From positions 41,297 through 105,296 of the forward strand of contig JAKACZ010000003.1 of the NCBI GenBank assembly GCA_021820965.1: 64,000 nt of DNA, written 5' to 3'. Every line of letters begins with the position of its first letter. The first letter of the stretch is position 1. Positions 1 to 7,062 of this stretch are shown here, piece after piece. A program made the position numbers and the translations under genes. The notes beneath the pieces were generated by a model. It saw only the letters and a list, made by a program, of their open reading frames with translations. It was not told the origin of the DNA and made no database searches. This DNA is from Bacillota bacterium (lineage in GTDB: Bacteria; Bacillota; Sulfobacillia; Sulfobacillales; Sulfobacillaceae).

Positions 1-2
1 TT

Positions 3-221
3 CGCGTAGAGGTGGATGAGCGCAACCAGAAAATTGGCTATAAGATTCGTGAGGCGCAGGTGGCCAAGGTTCCGGAAATGCTGGTCGTGGGGGGCCGCGA
101 TGAGGCGGGGCGAACCGTTTCTCTGCGGACCCGGGAAGATGGGGATTTAGGGGCCAAGCCGCTCGAAGAGTATCTCATTGCAATTGTCGACCGGGCCCGA
201 GTGCCCGGCTTGGCAGACTAA
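3..221 (+). CDS. thrS: Threonyl-tRNA synthetase, C-terminal end (partial)
   Basis: Only the last 72 codons are in the window; the gene enters from the left in the frame that starts at base 3 and stops at 219-221. The peptide contains DERNQKIGYKIREAQ followed by KVPEMLVVG and GDLG, which is the conserved anticodon-binding domain of class IIa synthetases and matches ThrRS best. The enzyme charges tRNA-Thr in the cytoplasm. Synteny supports the call, because thrS lies directly before infC-rpmI-rplT in many Firmicutes. The internal GTG at 12 is a coding valine, not a start. Confidence 0.85.
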   Translation, partial: RVEVDERNQKIGYKIREAQVAKVPEMLVVGGRDEAGRTVSLRTREDGDLGAKPLEEYLIAIVDRARVPGLAD

Positions 222-925
222 GCGCAACGCGTTAAGCCGACGAGGGTGGGGCGCCATCCCTGCCCTCGGCTGGTCGAGCTGGCGGGGAAAAGGCTGGGAC
301 AAAATCGCCTATGCGGATTGACACTCCCCACGAATGAATCCGGGGATTCTCGCAAGAAACTCATCCGAGCCTTACTCGCAAGGGGTGTGCCAAGCACCTC
401 AGCCACTCGCTTGGATCAAGTCTGTGGTGACGTGTCGGGTTCGCTCATGGTGGTGTCGCCGTACATTTTCACGCCTTATCATGACGAGGCGATACATTCT
501 ACGTTCAACGCTGTATCCCATTATCAAAAAGGGAATAGGAGCTTAAGGAGCTACGAGCTGATGGCTAAGGATATCCCCACTTGACCCGGAGAACGGCCTA
601 TGCACTTGCGATCCCCGCAAGGAGAACGGTCCCCAGGCGCAACCGCTGGGGTCTTACTCCCGAATTTGATAACCATTGCATCGGACGTATCGGATCTCAA
701 CGGATTGTGTCGAGACTCAAAAGCGTCTAGGCAGTTCGAGCGTCCTATATTTCTAATGTCATCCCACACATTGACTCCGTTGTTGGTTGCGAATACAATG
801 AAGGCTGGAAACTCCGAACAAAGCAGAAGTGCTTGACTTCTCACCCCGAGGCCTGGCCGAAAGGGTTAAGATTTGAGACCGCGATGCCATACGAGTCCAT
901 CTCGGCGGCCAACGACAGCAGTCTT
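222..925. other. Gene-poor stretch between thrS and infC with transposon-like hairpins
   Basis: No convincing protein is encoded here; the open frames are short and unlike any family I recognise. Two structured pieces stand out. At about 317-354 a TTGACA-like start is followed by a CCCC/GGGG hairpin and GATTCT, which resembles ends of IS200/IS605-type elements. At 612-634 the sequence ATCCCCGCAAGGAGAACGG followed by TCC resembles the hairpin found beside the iscB remnants at 57.0 and 60.4 kb. I infer a decayed IS605-superfamily insertion between thrS and infC. The infC promoter and leader must lie toward the right end of this stretch. Confidence 0.35.
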
Positions 926-931
926 CTGTTT

Positions 932-957
932 GGACGGGTGATGCCCGTCCTTTGTTT
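932..957 (+). terminator. Hairpin plus T-run in the infC leader (attenuator candidate)
   Basis: A 7-bp GC-rich stem, GGACGGG at 932-938 and CCCGTCC at 944-950 with a 5-base loop, is followed by TTTGTTTG. It lies about 55 bases before infC. In Firmicutes the infC-rpmI-rplT transcript is commonly attenuated by an L20-binding leader ending in such a terminator, so this may be the regulated terminator rather than a thrS terminator. I did not identify the anti-terminator pairing. Confidence 0.6.
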
Positions 958-1010
958 GGGTTTAGCCCGGAATCGCTGGACTGGACAGGGATGTTATGGG
1001 GAGGGGTGCG

Positions 1011-1526
1011 ATTATCAGAGATCTTCGGATTAATGATCAGATCCGAGTACGTGAGGTTCGCGTCGTCGGCGATGGCGGAGAGCAGTTTGGGGTGATGCCA
1101 ACTAGGGACGCCTTGCAGTTAGCGCAAGACCGGCACGTGGATTTGGTGGAAGTGTCGCCGACAGCCCGTCCTCCGGTTTGCCGGTTGATGGACTACGGAA
1201 AGTATAAATACGAGCAGGCCAAGCGAGACCGAGAGTCACGCAAGAAGCAAAAGATTGTTAGCGTTAAAGAGCTGAAGATGCGGCCATCCATTGAAGATCA
1301 CGACTTCGACGTGAAGGTAAAAAACGCTCGGCGGTTCTTAACCGAAGGCGATAAGGTGAAATGCACCATGGTGTTTCGGGGCCGCGAGATTGTGCACGCG
1401 CGGCTGGCGCAGGAGACCTTGTCCAAACTGGCCGAGTTGGTGAGCGATGTTGGAGCCGTGGAACGGGCACCCCGAGTGGAAGGCCGGGCCATGATTATGA
1501 TTTTGGCCCCGAAAAAAGGAGCGTAA
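1011..1526 (+). CDS. infC: Translation initiation factor IF-3, probable AUU start
   Basis: IF-3 binds the 30S subunit, prevents premature 50S joining and checks the start codon. The protein has the N-domain signature RINDQIRVREVRVVGDGGEQ, the linker YGKYKYEQAKR and the C-domain ending RAMIMILAPKK; about 171 residues is normal. An ATG at 996 is in frame, but the strongest Shine-Dalgarno (GGAGGGG, 1000-1006) lies after it and points to ATT at 1011. ATT gives the N-terminal length seen in Bacillus IF-3. AUU starts are a known conserved feature of infC and allow IF-3 to repress its own translation. The gene leads the infC-rpmI-rplT operon. The fold is certain; the start is inferred. Confidence 0.93.
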   Translation: MIRDLRINDQIRVREVRVVGDGGEQFGVMPTRDALQLAQDRHVDLVEVSPTARPPVCRLMDYGKYKYEQAKRDRESRKKQKIVSVKELKMRPSIEDHDFDVKVKNARRFLTEGDKVKCTMVFRGREIVHARLAQETLSKLAELVSDVGAVERAPRVEGRAMIMILAPKKGA

Positions 1527-1531
1527 ACGAG

Positions 1532-1729
1532 ATGCCAAAGATGAAAAGTCACCGTGGTGCCGCTAAGCGCATTAAACTGACCGCATCGGGAAAGCCGAAG
1601 CGCAACCGCGCTGGCAAGAGCCACAACTTAGAGCATAAGTCGGCGACGCGGCGGCGGCGGCTCCGTCAGTCAGCGGTCTTGTCTCAAAGCGACCAGCACC
1701 GCACCAAGCGGCTTTTGCCATACGGTTAA
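1532..1729 (+). CDS. rpmI: 50S ribosomal protein L35
   Basis: A 65-residue, very basic protein starting MPKMKSHRGAAKRIKLT and containing KPKRNRAGKSHNLEHKS, the typical L35 pattern. It is a structural protein of the large ribosomal subunit. It begins 5 bases after the infC stop, with GAAAAAAGGAG in the infC end acting as ribosome-binding site, so it is co-transcribed and probably co-regulated with infC and rplT. The longer open frame upstream is only an overlap with infC. Confidence 0.95.
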   Translation: MPKMKSHRGAAKRIKLTASGKPKRNRAGKSHNLEHKSATRRRRLRQSAVLSQSDQHRTKRLLPYG

Positions 1730-1772
1730 CATTTTCGGCCGTAGTGATTGAAACAAACGGAGGGACTCACTC

Positions 1773-2126
1773 ATGGCACGTGTGAAAAGCGGTACAGTAC
1801 GGCACCGCCGTCACAAGAAGATTTTGAAGCTGGCCCGCGGCTATCGCGGTGCGCGGTCACGCCACTTTCGACCGGCTAACGAAGCGGTGATGCATAGTTT
1901 ATGGTATGCCTACCAGCACCGCAGGAAGCGCAAGGGCGACTTTCGCCGGCTATGGATTACCCGCATTAACGCCGCCGCCCGCATGAACGGTCTGTCGTAC
2001 AGCCGCCTTATGAACGGACTGAAGCGGGCCGGAATTGGACTCGACCGTAAGGTGCTGGCCGATTTGGCCGTGCGTGATATGGAGAGCTTCCGGGTTCTTG
2101 TGGACACGGCTAAACGAGCGCTGTAA
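1773..2126 (+). CDS. rplT: 50S ribosomal protein L20
   Basis: A 117-residue basic protein with the L20 signatures [34 protein letters not shown] and LWITRINAA, at full family length. L20 binds 23S rRNA early in 50S assembly and, in Firmicutes, also represses the infC-rpmI-rplT operon through its mRNA leader. It has a good ribosome-binding site (GGAGGGA) and its TAA stop shares one base with the ATG of the next gene, so translation of the downstream methyltransferase is probably coupled. Confidence 0.96.
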   Translation: MARVKSGTVRHRRHKKILKLARGYRGARSRHFRPANEAVMHSLWYAYQHRRKRKGDFRRLWITRINAAARMNGLSYSRLMNGLKRAGIGLDRKVLADLAVRDMESFRVLVDTAKRAL

Positions 2127-2968
2127 TGGTTATTCAGCCCCTGGACTCGGCGGACAATAAGATCATGCGTCAGATCAGGCGACTCGCCCAGAGTCACCAG
2201 ACGCGCAAGAAGAGTCGGGAGACGGTGGTCGAGGGCCCGCACCTCATTGACGAGGCGCTTGCGGCCGGCTTGACGCCGCGTCTGGTGGTTTATTGCCCCA
2301 AGTGGGTGGAACGTCCGGACGGACGTTCCTTTCTTGTCCGTCTGCAGGCGCTTTCCGTCCACCTGTTTTATGTTACTAATCGTCTGTTTGACGAGCTGTC
2401 GCAGCTCGAGACGCCGCAGGGCATCCTCGCGGTTATCCCCAGTCCCCCGCCGGTGGAACTGGCTCACATCACCGCTAGCCTAACGGCGCCGCTTCTTTTC
2501 CCAGTCGCGTTGACGGTGCAGGACCCCGGAAATTTGGGGACCTTGATACGGGCAGCGTTGGCTTGCGGTGCCCAGGCCTTTGGGGTCGCATCAGGAACGG
2601 TGGAGCCCATCAATCCGAAATGCATCCGCGCGTCTGCCGGCGCATTGTTTCGTCTCCCGGTTGTGCAGTTGGACGGCGACTGGCTGGGGCTCCTCAAGGA
2701 CAGCGGGGCAAGCGTAAGGGCGGCAGCTGCCGGACAAGGCACACCGTATTATGAGCTGGACTGGAGCGGACCCACGGCGCTGCTTTTGGGCAATGAGGGG
2801 AACGGACTGGCTGATGAGCTGCTGGCACGGGCCGAGGTGGTCAATATTCCGATGTCGCCGGTTTCGGAGTCGCTCAACGTGTCCATGGCCGGGGCGGTCT
2901 TGTTGTTCCATGCGGCATATCAACGGCAGGCTGCCGGCATTGGTTTTCTCCCGCCGGCTATGGTATAG
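2126..2968 (+). CDS. TrmH/SpoU-family RNA 2'-O-methyltransferase
   Basis: A 280-residue SPOUT methyltransferase. The N-terminal part (about 1-90) is the substrate-binding domain with the VVEGPHLIDEAL motif. The C-terminal SpoU domain shows motif 1 QDPGNLGT (132-139), motif 2 LLGNEGNGL (220-228) and motif 3 around IPMSPVSESLNVSMAG (241-256), which builds the knot that binds S-adenosylmethionine. It probably methylates a ribose in rRNA or tRNA (RlmB/TsnR-like); the exact site cannot be told. It overlaps the rplT stop by one base. The same association downstream of rplT is common in Firmicutes. Its 3' end carries the pheST promoter. Confidence 0.88.
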   Translation: MVIQPLDSADNKIMRQIRRLAQSHQTRKKSRETVVEGPHLIDEALAAGLTPRLVVYCPKWVERPDGRSFLVRLQALSVHLFYVTNRLFDELSQLETPQGILAVIPSPPPVELAHITASLTAPLLFPVALTVQDPGNLGTLIRAALACGAQAFGVASGTVEPINPKCIRASAGALFRLPVVQLDGDWLGLLKDSGASVRAAAAGQGTPYYELDWSGPTALLLGNEGNGLADELLARAEVVNIPMSPVSESLNVSMAGAVLLFHAAYQRQAAGIGFLPPAMV

Positions 2969-2969
2969 T
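2940..2969 (+). promoter_or_regulatory. Predicted sigma-A promoter of the pheST T-box transcript
   Basis: TTGGTT at 2940-2945 is followed after 18 bases by TATAGT at 2964-2969, with TG at 2961-2962 giving an extended -10. It overlaps the last codons of the methyltransferase gene and sits just upstream of the T-box leader. The same TGGTATAGT box precedes cimA at 36 kb. Confidence 0.55.
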
Positions 2970-2974
2970 CGGTT

Positions 2975-3203
2975 CAACACGATGATCCAGACGAGTACAT
3001 AGAGAGAGGACCGCGCAGGGAGTGTTCCCCCGACTGCAAGGAACATCGGTTTTCGCTATCGAAGTTCTCTGGGGAGTGCCTGCCTGAACCAGAGAGTAGG
3101 GTAGGCCGGTCGAACCCGTTACGTTCTCAAGCGGGCCTGCCCTGGCAGGTCAATAAAGGTGGTACCGCGGGAAACCTCGCCCTTGATGGTGGGGCTTTTT
3201 TAA
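2975..3203 (+). promoter_or_regulatory. T-box leader upstream of pheST
   Basis: The core T-box sequence AATAAAGGTGGTACCGCGG lies at 3152-3170 and is followed by a terminator (GCCC.../...GGGC, then TTTTTT near 3195-3200). A long Stem I candidate, GCAGG near 3015 pairing with CCTGC near 3080, precedes it. T-box leaders sense uncharged tRNA: when tRNA-Phe is uncharged it pairs with the specifier codon and with the bulge in the antiterminator, and pheST is transcribed. A TTC (Phe) triplet near 3112 lies outside this stem; TTC in GAAGTTCTC at about 3064-3072 is the better specifier candidate, but this needs folding. Confidence 0.88.
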
Positions 3204-3229
3204 TTGAACAGAGGCCAGGAAGGGAGCGC

Positions 3230-4282
3230 GTGAACATGGCGCAGGCAGTTTCGGTCGTCGAAGTGAGCGCGCGCATTGAGCGTGCTGCAACACTGGAAGA
3301 ATTGAAGGACATACGGACCGAGTGGGTCGGGAAAAAAGGCCGTCTCACTGAGGAAATGAAAATACTGGGGAAGCTCTCGCCCGACCAGCGGAGGACGCGT
3401 GGCGCCGAGCTGAACCAAGTGCGGGAAGCCATTTTATCCGCCTTGAACGCGCGCGAGGAAGTGCTCAAGGACCGGGCCGAGCGTCAAGTCCTGGAAACTG
3501 AACGTGTCGACCTCACACTTCCTGGGCGGGAGCCGATATCCGGTCTCCTCCACCCGCTGACTCGGGTCCGGCGTCGCATCGAAGACATCATGCTGCGCAT
3601 GGGCTATTCCCTGGCCTATGGCCCGCAAATTGATTCGGAGTGGTACAACTTTGAGGCGCTGAATATGCCGGCGGACCATCCGGCGCGCGATATGCAGGAC
3701 TCCTTTTTCGTCGACGTGCCGGGCCTGGTGCTGCGCACGCATACGTCTCCGGTGCAGATTCGGTCAATGCAGCGCCATCAGGGACGCCTTCCGGTCAAGA
3801 TTACGGCGCCGGGCCTGGCGTATCGCCGCGATGACGACGCCACCCACGTGCCGGTGTTTCAGCAGGTAGAGGGGCTGGTGGTTGACCGCAATATCAGCCT
3901 CGGCAATTTGCTGGGCACATTGAAAATGCTGATCCACGAGCTTTTGGGTGAGAACGTGGGAACCCGGTTTCGTCCCAGCTATTTTCCGTTTACCGAGCCC
4001 TCGGTAGAGATGGACGTCGCTTGTGCTGCCTGCGGCGGTGACGGCTGCCGGGTCTGTAAGGACACTGGCTGGGTGGAAGTTCTGGGGTCCGGCGTGGTGC
4101 ATCCGACGGTGCTGAAAAGCGGCGGGTTCAACCCCGACGAGGTTTCTGGATTTGCGTTTGGTTTGGGCATTGACCGCATCGCCATGCGTCTTTTCGGATT
4201 GGATGATCTCCGGCTTTTATATCAGAACGATCTCAGATATCTGGCGCGCTTTCAAAGCGGTCAAGGAGGGAGCCTCTCATGA
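3230..4282 (+). CDS. pheS: Phenylalanyl-tRNA synthetase alpha subunit
   Basis: The catalytic alpha chain of the (alpha-beta)2 PheRS that charges tRNA-Phe. An N-terminal coiled-coil region (about 1-100) is followed by the class II core with FEALNMPADHPARDMQDSFF (motif 1 region), YRRDDDATHVPVFQQVEG (motif 2) and GFAFGLGIDRIAM (motif 3). At 350 residues it has the usual length. The start is GTG at 3230; the ATG at 3236 is an equally reasonable choice given the GGAAGGGAG ribosome-binding site. A CxxC-rich insert (ACAACGGDGCRVCKDTG) before motif 3 is typical of this subfamily. The stop overlaps the pheT start as ATGA. The operon is controlled by the T-box leader. Confidence 0.96.
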   Translation: MNMAQAVSVVEVSARIERAATLEELKDIRTEWVGKKGRLTEEMKILGKLSPDQRRTRGAELNQVREAILSALNAREEVLKDRAERQVLETERVDLTLPGREPISGLLHPLTRVRRRIEDIMLRMGYSLAYGPQIDSEWYNFEALNMPADHPARDMQDSFFVDVPGLVLRTHTSPVQIRSMQRHQGRLPVKITAPGLAYRRDDDATHVPVFQQVEGLVVDRNISLGNLLGTLKMLIHELLGENVGTRFRPSYFPFTEPSVEMDVACAACGGDGCRVCKDTGWVEVLGSGVVHPTVLKSGGFNPDEVSGFAFGLGIDRIAMRLFGLDDLRLLYQNDLRYLARFQSGQGGSLS

Positions 4283-6612
4283 TATTGAGTCATCGATGGC
4301 TCGGGCGCCATTTGCCGGATCTGCCCGATCCCGACCGGGTCGTCGCTGGGTTGGAGCAATTGGGACTGGAAGTGGCTACGCGTCGGATGTGGGGAGAGAA
4401 TTTTAGCGGTGTCGAATTGGTGGAAGTGGTGGCTCGCTTGCCCCATCCCAATAGCGACCATTTGTCGTTGGTGGACGTCAGGCGCGGTTCGGGCGCTGTC
4501 ACCCGGATTGTAACCGGGGCTGACAACGGATTTGTCGGCGACCGACTCTGGTATGCTCCACCCGGCGCCACCCTGCCCGATGGCCGCGTGCTTGAGGTGA
4601 AGGATTTGCGTGGAATCGAGTCGCCCGGCATGCTCCTCTCGCCTGGGGAGTTGGGGTATCAGGCCGCGACCGGAGATCTTTGGGTATGGGGCGGCCCAGA
4701 GCCCCTGGGTACAACGTTTTTGGATGCCATCGGAGGGCCCGACATGCTCTATGACCTTGAACTCACACCTAATATCGCTCAGTACCTAGCCAGCGTGGAG
4801 CGGATTGCGGCGGAGTTGGCGGGGGTCTGGTCGATGGAACTGAACAAGCCAATCGAACCTTTTGAGTACCAAGATGCGCTATTGGCAACGGTCAACGTTC
4901 CTGAGCGCTGCCCGCTCTATGGCGCGGTCAAACTCACGCTCAAACCCGGCCAAGTCTCACCGTTATGGCTACAGACGCTCTTACGCGCAGTGGGCCACCG
5001 CATTATCCATCCCGCCGTTGACGTCACCAATTTTGTGCTGTGGGATTTAGGCGAGCCGCTGCACGCATTTGATGCTCGCCGCGTCGACGGTGTTATCCAG
5101 GTGCGGCTGGCCCATCCTGATGAAGAGTTAATTCTCCTGGACGGGACCCAGTTGCGCCTGAATCCGGACGATCTGGTCATCGCCGATCAGTCTAAAGCGC
5201 TTGCGTTGGCAGGCATTATGGGGGGCATCGACTCCGGCGTAGCCGAGGATACTGAGGATATCGTATTAGAATGCGCGCACTTTGCCGCGCCTGGAATCTT
5301 TAAAAGCAGTAAGGCCCATCAGTTGTTGACCGATGCCGCCTGGCACTTTGGCCGCGGGACCGACCCCCAAGCAGTCTTGAGTGCCCCCTCGGCCGTCATT
5401 ATGCTGTTGAATCAGGCGGGCTTGTTGGCCGACGTGGGTGCCAGCGGATTGGTGGGCACGTTGCCGCCAATACGGAGGCTGAAGCTTGACTCGGAGCGCA
5501 TTCGGGCACTGATTGGTGCCGACTGGTCCGATGGTCAGATTCGCGACGCGCTTATCCGTTTGGGCTATGACATCTCCGGCGATCGGGTGGACATCCCGCG
5601 GTATCGGCACGATGTGGATTCAGTTTACGATTTGGCCGAGGACGTAGCCCGGTTTTATGGGCTGGACACGATCCCGCAAGGTCTGCCGGTTCAGCGGACC
5701 GAGCTGGCCGTGCGCGATAGGGGGGTAGCCGTGGAGGAGGATATTCGCGATATAGTGTCCGCCGCCGGTTATGACGAGGTTATGACGCGGACGTTTTCCA
5801 ATCGTGAGTGGGATAATCTCTTCGCCCTGGATGAGCCCGGCCCGGCAATTGCGGTGACCAATCCGCTACGCGAGGAAGAGAGTCTAATGCGCCGCCGGCT
5901 CCTGCCGAGTTTGCTCGACGTGGTGCGGTACAACCGCTCGCGCCATGAAATGCCGGTGCATATTTTTGAGGTGGGGTCGGTCTTTTACCGCCACGGAGAT
6001 GAGGCGCGAGAACGGCGGGAATTAGGTGTGGTGCTGGCGTTGGATGCAATAGCGGCCTACCCCCCGCGGCCGGAACCGTCGGTTTACGACCTGACCGGTC
6101 TGGCCGATCACCTCTTCTTACGATTAGGGTGGGATGCACGTCGAGAGGCGTTTCAAAAGGTTCCTGAGTTTTTGCATCCGGGTCGCGCCCAGCGCATCGC
6201 CCTGGGGGGCCAGACCATCGGCTATGTTGGTGAACTCCGACCCCGCGTGGCGGCCGGATATCGAACCAAGCGCTTGGTGGTGCTGATCATGCGGTTGCCG
6301 GAGAGGGTTCACCGTACGACCTCCCGTCCGGGGCGGACGTCCCGTTTTCCGGAGGTGCAGCGCGATTTGTCCCTGGTGATGCCGGACTCGGTATCCTATG
6401 CCGATCTGGTACAGGCGATCCGGGATCTAGGCCTTAACGATCTGCGCGACATAAGACCCATCGACCGATTTGAGGGTGATTTTGGTACATCGTTAACGGT
6501 GCGGCTGACGTTTCAGTCGGACGAAGCCACCCTAACCGACCAGACAGTGGACCAGGCGGTGCGTCGGATTTTGACGGCGATCGCCCGTTATGGGGTCGAA
6601 TTGCGTCAATAA
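4279..6612 (+). CDS. pheT: Phenylalanyl-tRNA synthetase beta subunit
   Basis: The 777-residue beta chain of PheRS. Visible domains in order are the N-terminal B1, an EMAP/tRNA-binding-like domain (about 40-150, with VTGADNG), the B3/B4 editing domain (about 210-380, ILLDGTQ and GGIDSGVAEDT), B5 (about 400-475), the class II-like core starting near DLAEDVARFYG, and a C-terminal ferredoxin-fold anticodon-binding domain (FPEVQRDLSLVMP to the end). It recognises and edits tRNA-Phe with PheS. Translation is coupled to pheS by a 4-base overlap. Length and domain order are normal. Confidence 0.96.
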   Translation: MILSHRWLGRHLPDLPDPDRVVAGLEQLGLEVATRRMWGENFSGVELVEVVARLPHPNSDHLSLVDVRRGSGAVTRIVTGADNGFVGDRLWYAPPGATLPDGRVLEVKDLRGIESPGMLLSPGELGYQAATGDLWVWGGPEPLGTTFLDAIGGPDMLYDLELTPNIAQYLASVERIAAELAGVWSMELNKPIEPFEYQDALLATVNVPERCPLYGAVKLTLKPGQVSPLWLQTLLRAVGHRIIHPAVDVTNFVLWDLGEPLHAFDARRVDGVIQVRLAHPDEELILLDGTQLRLNPDDLVIADQSKALALAGIMGGIDSGVAEDTEDIVLECAHFAAPGIFKSSKAHQLLTDAAWHFGRGTDPQAVLSAPSAVIMLLNQAGLLADVGASGLVGTLPPIRRLKLDSERIRALIGADWSDGQIRDALIRLGYDISGDRVDIPRYRHDVDSVYDLAEDVARFYGLDTIPQGLPVQRTELAVRDRGVAVEEDIRDIVSAAGYDEVMTRTFSNREWDNLFALDEPGPAIAVTNPLREEESLMRRRLLPSLLDVVRYNRSRHEMPVHIFEVGSVFYRHGDEARERRELGVVLALDAIAAYPPRPEPSVYDLTGLADHLFLRLGWDARREAFQKVPEFLHPGRAQRIALGGQTIGYVGELRPRVAAGYRTKRLVVLIMRLPERVHRTTSRPGRTSRFPEVQRDLSLVMPDSVSYADLVQAIRDLGLNDLRDIRPIDRFEGDFGTSLTVRLTFQSDEATLTDQTVDQAVRRILTAIARYGVELRQ

Positions 6613-6697
6613 TTTTCCCGTCGTGGTCGAATTTGGCAGGAATTTGCGGTGTACGTCGAGAAGTTATATCAAACTCGAATAAAGGGGCGAGTGCGTC

Positions 6698-6979
6698 GTG
6701 GGTGAACCAATTCGGACCACGGTGAGTATCTATGGCGAGGATTATGCGTTGGTGGGAGATTTACCCGAAGAGGTGGTTCAAGCTCTCGCGTACCATGTCG
6801 ACAACCGAATCAGGGTGCTGGCGTCCAAGAACCCTCGCGTGAGCCAGAACCGCTTAGCCATGTTGACCGCCCTAAACATTGCGGAAGAGCTGTTTCGACT
6901 ACAGGAAGAGCACCAACAGCTGGTGGAGGCCATGCAGCAGCAATGGCGCGCCAAGCGTGAGGCCAAGGACGCCACGTAA
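6698..6979 (+). CDS. zapA: Cell division protein ZapA
   Basis: A 93-residue protein, GTG start at 6698 behind AAAGGGGCGAG. It shows the ZapA pattern: a short beta N-terminus (TTVSIYGEDYALVGD), a helix with VDNRIRVLASKNPRVSQNRL, the LTALNIAEEL segment, and a C-terminal coiled coil (LQEEHQQLVEAMQQQW). ZapA dimers and tetramers bundle FtsZ filaments at the Z ring. The location between pheT and mutS2 is the standard Firmicute order. It could be co-transcribed with pheT (85-base gap); mutS2 has its own promoter-like box downstream. Confidence 0.9.
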   Translation: MGEPIRTTVSIYGEDYALVGDLPEEVVQALAYHVDNRIRVLASKNPRVSQNRLAMLTALNIAEELFRLQEEHQQLVEAMQQQWRAKREAKDAT

Positions 6980-6999
6980 AGAGATCGCATCGACCAAAC

Positions 7000-7008
7000 T
7001 GGTATAAT
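7000..7008 (+). promoter_or_regulatory. Extended -10 promoter of mutS2
   Basis: TGGTATAAT at 7000-7008 is a perfect extended -10 box. No clear -35 is seen 17 bases upstream, which is compatible with extended -10 promoters. Transcription would start near 7015 and place a strong hairpin at the 5' end of the mutS2 message. Confidence 0.6.
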
Positions 7009-7020
7009 AGGGTCAACTGA

Positions 7021-7046
7021 ACACAGGTCGGACTCCCGGCCTGTGT
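7021..7046 (+). promoter_or_regulatory. 11-bp stem-loop in the mutS2 5' leader
   Basis: ACACAGGTCGG (7021-7031) pairs with CCGGCCTGTGT (7036-7046) around an ACTC loop, with one G-T wobble. There is no T-run after it, so it is not a standard terminator. It begins a few bases after the predicted transcription start and ends just before the GAGGGG ribosome-binding site. A role in mRNA stability or translation is possible; the function is unknown. Confidence 0.55.
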
Positions 7047-7062
7047 CTTCGCGAGGGGTTAC

